DNA from: Chloroflexota bacterium
Lineage (GTDB): Bacteria; Chloroflexota; Anaerolineae; DTLA01
Length of the DNA: 64,000 nt
Direction: 5' to 3'
Assembly: GCA_014874485.1 (NCBI GenBank)
Contig: JADBJK010000069.1
Location: 24,422-88,421, forward strand
The number at the start of each line of letters is the position of its first letter. Positions within the stretch are counted from its first letter, which is position 1. The notes beneath the pieces are model-generated. The model was not told the origin of the DNA. It worked only from the letters and a program-made list of their open reading frames with translations, and did not search any database. The translations under genes were made by a program, and so were the position numbers. Positions 46,352 to 53,573 of the stretch are shown piece by piece.

Positions 46352-47811
46352 GTATGCTTTCCTTCCTTTCGTAGGGATGCGAATCGCCTGAACAGCCCGA
46401 GGCGCGTCAGGTAGCGCCCCGCCGCGCGGATGGGCTTCACCCGCGAGATGGCCCAGGCCACCGCCCCCAGGCGCGGGCCGAAGGCCTTGAGGTAGCGACG
46501 GCGTTGGCGGCTTTCCTCAAACCGCCGCCGCGCGACCAGGGCCAACTTGCCCAGCCGCGAGTCCGACACCTCCGACACGTTTAGGAAGGGCGCGATCTCC
46601 TCGGTGTAGGCGTTGTAGTAGTAGGCGCGGGTGAAGTCGGCGTTGTACTGGGTCTCGGGCCGCCTCTTGACCAGTTCGTCCCACAGGCGCGTGCCCGGGA
46701 ACGGCGTCGTGATGCTGAACATCGCCTCGTCCAGTTCCAGTTCGCAGGCGAAGCGGATGGTCTGCTCCATCGTCTCTTCGGTATCGCCCGGCAGGCCCAG
46801 CATGAAGTACCCCTTGCTGCGGATGCCGGATTCGGCGGTCCACTTCACCGCCTGGCGCACCTGGTCCAGGGTGATGTTCTTGCCGGTTCCCGCCAGGATT
46901 TCGGGGTTGCCCGATTCAATCCCGTAGTGGATTTCGCGGCAGCCTGCGCGGTACATCATGGCGAGGCTTTCGGGCGTAACGCGGTCCACGCGCCCCAGGC
47001 ACTGCCAGCGGATGTCCAGGCCCTCGTCAATGATCATCTGCGAGATGGCCATGAGGCGCTTGGTGTTGATGGTGAACAGGTCGTCAATGAAGTAGAAGTT
47101 GCGCACGCCGTACTGCTCGCGGAGCAGGCGCAGTTCGTTGACGACGTTCTCGGCGCTGCGCTGGCGGTAGGTGCGCCCGACGATGCCCTTGAAGCAGTAA
47201 CTGCAATTGAAGGGGCAGCCGCGGCTGGACAGGACGGTGAGCATTCGCCCGCCGTCGGGCGCGGCCAGCGGGTACTTGTCCAGTTCCAGCAGGTGGCGGG
47301 CAGGCAGCGGCAGCGCGTCCAGGTCGGCGATGAGCGGGCGCTCGGGCGTGCGGACCACGTGCCCGTCGCGGGCGTAGGCCAACCCGCGAATGCCGGAGAA
47401 GTCCTCGGCCCCGGCCTCCAGCGCGGCCACCAGTTCCATCAGCGTCTCCTCGCCCTCGCCGTAGACGACGAAGTCCACGCCCGGGTCGGAAGCGACCGCT
47501 TCGGGGAAGACGGTGGGGTGCGGCCCGCCCAGCACGATGGGCACCGACGGCAGGGCCTGCTTCAGCAGCGCGATGCTCTGGGTTACGCTGTGGTAGCCGC
47601 CGGTCATCACCGTGAACCCGATGAGGTCGGGGGCGTAGGCCACCACGTGGGCCACGTCTTCATCCTGCGGACGGTGGGGGCGCAGGCCGAAGTCAAAGAT
47701 GCGCGCCTCGTGCCCGCCTCGCTCCAGCACCGCGCCCAGGTAGGCCAGGCCCAGGGGCGGGTAGTCGGTAACCTTCTCGTGCCACTTTGGCGCAATCAGC
47801 GCAACTCTCAA
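46342..47811 (-). CDS. B12-binding-type radical SAM protein
   Basis: ALIAPKWHEKVTDYPPLGLAYLGAVLERGGHEARIFDFG...VLGGPHPTVFPEAV...LSSRGCPFNCSYCFKGIVGRTYRQRSAENVVNEL; TTG start at 47811 after GGAG inferred. Confidence 0.88.
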   Translation of the reverse strand: MRVALIAPKWHEKVTDYPPLGLAYLGAVLERGGHEARIFDFGLRPHRPQDEDVAHVVAYAPDLIGFTVMTGGYHSVTQSIALLKQALPSVPIVLGGPHPTVFPEAVASDPGVDFVVYGEGEETLMELVAALEAGAEDFSGIRGLAYARDGHVVRTPERPLIADLDALPLPARHLLELDKYPLAAPDGGRMLTVLSSRGCPFNCSYCFKGIVGRTYRQRSAENVVNELRLLREQYGVRNFYFIDDLFTINTKRLMAISQMIIDEGLDIRWQCLGRVDRVTPESLAMMYRAGCREIHYGIESGNPEILAGTGKNITLDQVRQAVKWTAESGIRSKGYFMLGLPGDTEETMEQTIRFACELELDEAMFSITTPFPGTRLWDELVKRRPETQYNADFTRAYYYNAYTEEIAPFLNVSEVSDSRLGKLALVARRRFEESRQRRRYLKAFGPRLGAVAWAISRVKPIRAAGRYLTRLGLFRRFASLRKEGKHTWA

Positions 47812-47963
47812 ACCCTCATCTCCTTTGGATTCGGTTGTGCGAGGAAGGGCAAAGCGTCGGGCCGCGTGCTCTCCGCCAGCCCCCTGCACAAGTACGTCGG
47901 CCCCGAGTGCCGGGAGCCGACGCAGGGAGCGGCCCGTTCGTGATGGTAGGTCTCCTTATCCAA

Positions 47964-47969
47964 ATTATA
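47964..47969 (-). promoter_or_regulatory. candidate -10 element (TATAAT) upstream of the 46342-47811 radical SAM gene
   Basis: Minus strand ggttgtgTATAATttgg in the intergenic gap; no convincing -35 at 17 nt. Confidence 0.4.
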
Positions 47970-48067
47970 CACAACCTTGATGAAAAACGGATGACAAAGC
48001 CATTCGGTGCGCATGACAAACTGTTCATGATGAATCGGGCCGTCGGCGGGCGCAGGAGCACCGGGCC

Positions 48068-50374
48068 TCACTGCCGCGAGGCATCCGAGGGAAGTGTGGT
48101 GAAGTCCAGGGACAGGTCGCGCCCGCCCTCCAGGCGCTTGGGGAGGATGAACTTGAACACGCTCCCTTGCGGTTCCGCGCCCTCCACCCAGATGCGCCCA
48201 CGGTGGTGCTCCACGATGTGCTTGCAGATGCTGAGGCCCAGCCCCGTGCCGCGGTAGGGACGGGTCGCGCCGCTGTCCACCTGGTAGAAGCGCTCAAACA
48301 CCTTCTCGCGCTCCGATGGGGGGATGCCGATGCCCGTATCCGCCACCGAGATGAGCACGCGGTCGCCCAAATCCTCGCCGCTGATGACGATGCGGCCGCC
48401 CGCAGGCGTGAACTTGATGGCGTTGTCCACCAGGTTCGTGAGCACCTGCTCCATGCGGGTCGTGTCTGCCTCCACCGTGGCGAAATCGGCGGGTATCGTC
48501 GTCTCCAGCGCGATCTGCGCCTCCTGCGCCTGGGGCGAGAGTTTCTCGGCGACCCGCGCGGCGATGTCTGCGAGGGACACCTCCTCTATCCGCAGGCGAA
48601 TCTGCCCCGACTCTAGCCGCGAGAACTCCAGCAGTTCGCTGATGAGGTTCTGCAACTGGTCGGTCTGCTCACGCACCGTGGTCAGGAAATCACGCTGCAG
48701 GTCGTTGATCTTGCCCGTCTTGCCCATGAGGATGATGTCCACGAACCCCTTGATGGAGTGGAGCGGCGTCTTCAACTCGTGGGACACGACGGACAGGAAG
48801 TTGGACTTCATCTGCTCCAGTTGCTTCTGGCTGGTGATGTCGCGCAGGACGGTAACGACGCCGCGCGCCTCGCCTGCAGCGCCCGGCACGGTGGTCGCCA
48901 GGGCCTGGTAGATCATCTCCGGGTGCTCGCGGGTCATGGGCACGCGAATCTCGCGGATGACGGGCTTGCCCGGGGCCGCCAGCGCCTCGCGCATCACGTC
49001 GTGGAGTTCGCGGTGGCCCACGGTCTCCGCCAGGGGCCTGCCGAGGAGCGGATCATCTTCCACGCCGAAGATGCGCACGGCAACCGGGTTCATCATCACC
49101 AGGTTCAGGTCGGTGTCGGTAACCAGAACGCCGTCGCCGATGCCCTGCAGGACGGCTTCCAACTCGTTGCTCTTCTCCTGCACGCTGCGGTAAATCTGCT
49201 CCGTCTGGCGCTTCTCGCGGGCCAGGTCTTCGTACAGGCGCGCCTTCTTCACGGCGATGGCGGCCTGGTCGGCGAACGCTGCCAGCAGGTTCAGGTCGTC
49301 GGGCGTGAACGCATTGGCTTCCGGGCTGGTGGCGCTGAGCGCGCCGATGGCCTTGCCGTCGGACATCAGGGGCACGCTGACGATGGACTGTACCGGCAGT
49401 TGCCCCAGCCGAATGTAGCGGGAATCCTGGGCCACATCGCCGATGAGCACCGGCGCGGCATGGGCGACCACCCACCCGGCGACGCCCTTGCCCACAGGGA
49501 AGCGCGACCCCCACAGGTTCTGCGGCGGCACGCCCGACGCGGCCAGCGTTACCACCTCACCCGAAGCCTCATCCAGCAGGGCGATGGAGCAGCGCGTGCC
49601 CCGCAGCACCTGCGAGGCGTTGGCCACGATCATCGCCAACAGCGACTCCAGCGCCACCGCCGAGTTGATGGTCTTGATGCCCTCTTGCAGCGAGCGCAAC
49701 TGCATGACCCGGTCGCCCAGGTCTGTCGCCGTGCGCTGGAGCACCGAGGTCTTGCGGCGCAGTTCTTGCCCTTGCTCTTCCAAAGCCAGGTTGAGACCGC
49801 GAATGAGCCGATAGCGGCGTTCCAGCAGCCACGCCACGTACAGGGCGGCCAACACCATGGCGAACAGGATGAGATACCGAAGCACGAAAGCGGGCGACAG
49901 CAGAAACAGCAGCGACTGAATCTGTAGGTACACGCCCAGGATGTACAGCGGCCCGTACAGGAACGGCAGGAAGATGAGCCAGTGCACAAACGGATAGCCC
50001 AGCGCCACCTTGACCGCGAGGACGAAGTAGAGCAGGTACAGTTCGCTGCCCACACCGCCCGAATGAGGAATCAGGAACAGCACGGCCAGCGAGTCCACAA
50101 TGGTGGCCATCGGCACGAGCCACACGGGCATTTTGTCGCGCCACGGGCCGTACACCAGCACCGACATGGTGAACGCGAAGGCCATGAACACCGCCAGGCC
50201 CAGCGCCGCAACGCGCGGAAACGGAGCCTGCTGCGTGGTCCACACGCTGATACTGCCCACCAGGAACATGCCCCAGCGGAACGGCGCGCCAAAACGCCGC
50301 TCCAGGCGCAGAAGGCCATCCTTGCGGTATTGAACCGTCGGCGGCGGTATGAAGATGGTGCTGGACGCGCTCAT
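48068..50374 (-). CDS. membrane-bound sensor histidine kinase (multi-TM, GAF, PAS, HisKA, HATPase_c)
   Basis: About six N-terminal TMs; GAF-like LLAMIVANASQVLRGTRCSIALLDEASGEVV; PAS-like VLQGIGDGVLVTDTDLNLVMMNPVAVRIFG; HisKA FLSVVSHELKTPLHSIKGFVDIIL; HATPase VDNAIKFTPAGGRIVI...ADTGIGIPPSEREKVFERFYQVD. Confidence 0.93.
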   Translation of the reverse strand: MSASSTIFIPPPTVQYRKDGLLRLERRFGAPFRWGMFLVGSISVWTTQQAPFPRVAALGLAVFMAFAFTMSVLVYGPWRDKMPVWLVPMATIVDSLAVLFLIPHSGGVGSELYLLYFVLAVKVALGYPFVHWLIFLPFLYGPLYILGVYLQIQSLLFLLSPAFVLRYLILFAMVLAALYVAWLLERRYRLIRGLNLALEEQGQELRRKTSVLQRTATDLGDRVMQLRSLQEGIKTINSAVALESLLAMIVANASQVLRGTRCSIALLDEASGEVVTLAASGVPPQNLWGSRFPVGKGVAGWVVAHAAPVLIGDVAQDSRYIRLGQLPVQSIVSVPLMSDGKAIGALSATSPEANAFTPDDLNLLAAFADQAAIAVKKARLYEDLAREKRQTEQIYRSVQEKSNELEAVLQGIGDGVLVTDTDLNLVMMNPVAVRIFGVEDDPLLGRPLAETVGHRELHDVMREALAAPGKPVIREIRVPMTREHPEMIYQALATTVPGAAGEARGVVTVLRDITSQKQLEQMKSNFLSVVSHELKTPLHSIKGFVDIILMGKTGKINDLQRDFLTTVREQTDQLQNLISELLEFSRLESGQIRLRIEEVSLADIAARVAEKLSPQAQEAQIALETTIPADFATVEADTTRMEQVLTNLVDNAIKFTPAGGRIVISGEDLGDRVLISVADTGIGIPPSEREKVFERFYQVDSGATRPYRGTGLGLSICKHIVEHHRGRIWVEGAEPQGSVFKFILPKRLEGGRDLSLDFTTLPSDASRQ

Positions 50375-50402
50375 GGCGAAGCCCCTCTCATCGGCGCACC
50401 CC

Positions 50403-51785
50403 TCATCGCGGCGGCAGGGTCGGCGTGGCGGTGGGCGCCGGCGTGGCCGTGAACGTCGGCCCAGGCGTGAATGTCGGCGTGGACGTGGGCGCAGGGCGAG
50501 TCGGCTCGGGAGCGGCCTCCGTCGGCGTCGCGGTCGGCGAGAAGGTGCGCGTCGGCGATGGCGCAACGGTTTCGGCCTGCGCCTGCGTGGCCGTCGGCCG
50601 CACGGTGGCCGTGGCGGTCGGGCTGGGCAGGTGCGTGCGGGTCGGCGTGAACGTCCGCGTGGGCGAGCGCGTCGGCGTCGGCGACTCGGTGGGCGGCAGC
50701 GGTGTGGGCGTGTACGGCGGCGGCACCGTTACCCCCGCGCCGCTCCGAAGCCACGACAGCGACCGCGCCCACACGCCGTTATCGGTTCCCGCCAGCAGCG
50801 TCTCGTTGTCCACAGGGTCCAGGGCCAGACCGTTGACCGCCAGGCGTCCCATCCCCTCGCGGAAGGGCTGCCAGGTCCGCGCGTAGTCGGTGCTCCAGTA
50901 CACGCCGTCGGGGTTCGCGCCCAGGAACACCGTGCCGCGCCTGGCCGGGTCCACGAGCAGCGCGACGGCGAACCCCGTGCCCAGGCCGACAGATCGGCGG
51001 TTCCAGGTCTGGCCGCCGTCGGTGGTGGCGTAGACGCTGGCCCCCGCGGCCATGTACGCCATGTCGGGTTCCACCGGATCAATGGCAATGGAACTCACCA
51101 CGCGCTCCAGAGAAAGGCGCAGCGACAGGGCCCACGTCTGCCCCCTGTCCCGCGAGATGTACACTTCGCCCCGCGACGTGCCCAGCCAGAGTTCGCCGGG
51201 CCTGCGTGGGTGCACCACAAGCGCCGAGGGCGCGCCTGCGGCAGGCGGGCTATCCAGCCGCTGCCAGGTCAGGCCGCCGTCGGCGCTGCGGTAGACGTTT
51301 TCGGCGGTGGCGGCGTAGAGCAGCGCCGGATCTGGCTCAAACGCGATGGCCCGCACGATGTCTTTTCCGAAGTCTGCCCGCAAAAATGTCCAGGAACCGG
51401 GATACTTTTGCGCGTAGAACCCCGCCGAGTCGGCCCGCTCTCCGAGAGCCAGGTAGAGCCGCATCGGCTGGCCCTCCTGCGCCGCCATGCGCACCTGCGG
51501 GAGTTGCCCCCATGCGCCGGTGGGCAACCCGTCGTTGAGCGCGTGCCAGCGCCCGTTCACGAAGTGCCAGACGCCCTGTCCCGAAGCGACGCAGAGGTAC
51601 CGCGACTCCTCACCGCTCCGCAGGGCGTAGACGGCCTCCACCTTGCTGCTCTCCATGCCGATCGGACGCCAGGCATTCGCCAGCGAGTCCGCCGGAACGG
51701 CCAGCACCAGCAGCAGGGGTGCGAAGAAGACCAGGCAAGCCACTAGCGCCTGAATCACTCTCGCCCTGGTTATCGGGACTTGCAT
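50403..51785 (-). CDS. secreted BNR/Ycf48-like beta-propeller protein with Pro/Thr-rich C-terminal tail
   Basis: Signal ALVACLVFFAPLLLVLAVPADSLA; repeats such as YRSADGGLTWQRLDSPP, YISRDRGQTWALSLRL, YATTDGGQTWNRRSV, YWSTDYARTWQPF; tail PTPLPPTESPTPTRSPTRTFTPTRTHLPSPTATATVRPTATQ...TLPPR. Confidence 0.85.
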   Translation of the reverse strand: MQVPITRARVIQALVACLVFFAPLLLVLAVPADSLANAWRPIGMESSKVEAVYALRSGEESRYLCVASGQGVWHFVNGRWHALNDGLPTGAWGQLPQVRMAAQEGQPMRLYLALGERADSAGFYAQKYPGSWTFLRADFGKDIVRAIAFEPDPALLYAATAENVYRSADGGLTWQRLDSPPAAGAPSALVVHPRRPGELWLGTSRGEVYISRDRGQTWALSLRLSLERVVSSIAIDPVEPDMAYMAAGASVYATTDGGQTWNRRSVGLGTGFAVALLVDPARRGTVFLGANPDGVYWSTDYARTWQPFREGMGRLAVNGLALDPVDNETLLAGTDNGVWARSLSWLRSGAGVTVPPPYTPTPLPPTESPTPTRSPTRTFTPTRTHLPSPTATATVRPTATQAQAETVAPSPTRTFSPTATPTEAAPEPTRPAPTSTPTFTPGPTFTATPAPTATPTLPPR

Positions 51786-51794
51786 GGGTATCCC

Positions 51795-53261
51795 CTAGCG
51801 CGGCGGCCTCGTGGGCGTGGGCGGCACCGGTGTGGGCGTTGGCGGTGCCGGCGTCTTGGTCGGCGGCACGATCGGCGGAGGCGCCTGAGTTGGCGGCACC
51901 GGCGTTGCCGTGGGCGGGACGGGCGTGTTGGTCGGCGCGCGGGTGCGCGTGGGCGTCCGCGTCGGGGTGGCCGTCGGCGTCGGCGTCGCGTAATTGGTCA
52001 GGATGTCCTCTATCCGCGCCTGGGCCTCGGCCGTGTCCACGCCGACAACGGTCAGCGCCTGGCGGTACTGGGCCAGCGCCTCGGTGTAGCGGCCGCCATC
52101 CTTGAGCGCGTCCCCGCGCGCGATGTACGTCTTGTACAGCCAGGTGGCCGCGTTGCGAATCGGATACTCGCCTTGCGATGTGTACAGTCGGCTGAACCGT
52201 GCCTGGGCCAGGTCAAACTCGCCGTTGCTGAAAGCCACGAGGCCCGCCAGGTACGATTCGGCGTCGCTCTTGATGGCGGCGGTTTTGCTCTCCTGCGGGT
52301 TGATGGTGAGCGCGCTGGACAGGTGCTGGATGGCGAGCCGAATGTCGGCGGCCTGGCTGGCGGGGTCATCCAGCAGGCGCTTGGCCTCGTTGACGTAGGA
52401 CTCAAACAGCATCTTGCGAACCGACTGGGCGTTGTAGGTGGCGTCCAGGCTCCGGGTGCGCTCCAGGCGGTCAATGGCCTTGCCCCACTCCCCGTTCTCG
52501 TAGTAGGTCTGGCCCTCTTTGTACAAGTCGGCAACGGTCTTGCGCCGCTCTACGAACGACGCCAGGGTGCTCGCGTCGCTGTAGCCGGGGTCTATCTCCA
52601 GAATCTTGTTGAGTTCCGTCCAGGCCAAATCCCACTGCTCGTTGGCGATGTACGTCCTGGCGTTCTGGTACAGGAGGCTCAGGTTGGCGAGGCGGCGGGC
52701 CTTGTCCAGGCCGAACTGCGCGCCCTTGTGATTGGGATCGCGCTCCAGAATCTGCTGGTAAATCTGGATGGCCTCTTCGTAATCTCCCACGGTCATCTTG
52801 GCCTGGGCGCGGTTGTAGAGCACGTCAATCGGGTCGGGCTGCTGCGTCTTGAAGATGAGATAGGCCCCGAAGGCGACGACGAGCAGCACCAGAGGCCAGA
52901 TGAGCACGCGCCAATTGAAGCGGATGGGGGCGCGGCGCGCCTTGGGCGGCCTCGGCGCTACCTCCCGAACCTCCGGCTCTGCGGCCGCTCCGGCCTGCGC
53001 GGTCTCGGCCTCGGCCGCCTGGCCCTCAGGCCCCATGGCCTGGAGTTGGATGAACCAGTCCAGTTCGTCCAGCAGGGCGTCAATCCCAGGGCGGTTGGGC
53101 TCCATGGCCTTGAGGCGCACGAAGTACTCCATGGCCCGCTGCCATTCGCGGCGGCGGTAGTGGGCCATCCCCCGCGCATAGAGCGCCTCTGCGTCCAGTT
53201 GCTCGTCGGGATTGGGGTCTCCTTCCACTCCCTGGGCCATCTTGTTCAGGGTGTCGTCCAT
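51795..53261 (-). CDS. TPR-repeat protein, single TM, Pro/Thr-rich C-terminal tail
   Basis: TPR-like AEALYARGMAHYRRREWQRAMEYFVRLKAMEPNRP, NRAQAKMTVGDYEEAIQIYQQILERDPNH; TM RVLIWPLVLLVVAFGAYLIF; tail TPTPTATPTRTPTRTRAPTNTPVPPTATPVPPTQAPPP...PTRPPR. Confidence 0.85.
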   Translation of the reverse strand: MDDTLNKMAQGVEGDPNPDEQLDAEALYARGMAHYRRREWQRAMEYFVRLKAMEPNRPGIDALLDELDWFIQLQAMGPEGQAAEAETAQAGAAAEPEVREVAPRPPKARRAPIRFNWRVLIWPLVLLVVAFGAYLIFKTQQPDPIDVLYNRAQAKMTVGDYEEAIQIYQQILERDPNHKGAQFGLDKARRLANLSLLYQNARTYIANEQWDLAWTELNKILEIDPGYSDASTLASFVERRKTVADLYKEGQTYYENGEWGKAIDRLERTRSLDATYNAQSVRKMLFESYVNEAKRLLDDPASQAADIRLAIQHLSSALTINPQESKTAAIKSDAESYLAGLVAFSNGEFDLAQARFSRLYTSQGEYPIRNAATWLYKTYIARGDALKDGGRYTEALAQYRQALTVVGVDTAEAQARIEDILTNYATPTPTATPTRTPTRTRAPTNTPVPPTATPVPPTQAPPPIVPPTKTPAPPTPTPVPPTPTRPPR

Positions 53262-53396
53262 AGCCCCTCCCGACGCCCAGGCGTGCTGGAACATCTCGCA
53301 ACCTGCATTCTTCTCCCCCCAAGCATTCCGAAACCTCAAACGGCGGCTTTCTTTCGGCCTCATGCCGCCGGCACGACACGGTTCAATTGGGCCGGG

Positions 53397-53573
53397 CTAG
53401 TGCCCCCACCACGGCAATTCTTGACGGCGTGTCATCGCGAGGGCACGCAGTGCCCGTAGGGACAATTCATGAATTGTCCCTACTGAGGCGCGGAGCGCCG
53501 AAGAATCTCGTCAACCGAGTTGCTTCGCTTCGCTCGCAATGACAACGGACGATCCTCTGTGGTCAAGCGCTAG
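53397..53573. mobile_element. MITE-like intergenic element copy 5
   Basis: CTAG at both ends: left ctagtgcccccaccacggcaattcttgacggcgTGTCATCGCGAG; reverse complement of right end CTAGcgcttgaccacagaggatcgtccgtTGTCATTGCGAG; perfect 28-nt palindrome 53456-53483. Confidence 0.65.

Noticed and set aside
50349-51746. 465-aa plus-strand ORF
   Set aside because: Antisense of the BNR protein and its TP tail; no coherent domain.
16059-53573. CRISPR interpretation of the intergenic TGTCATTGCGAG repeats
   Set aside because: Dispersed single elements with inverted ends, no regular spacers and no cas genes in the window.
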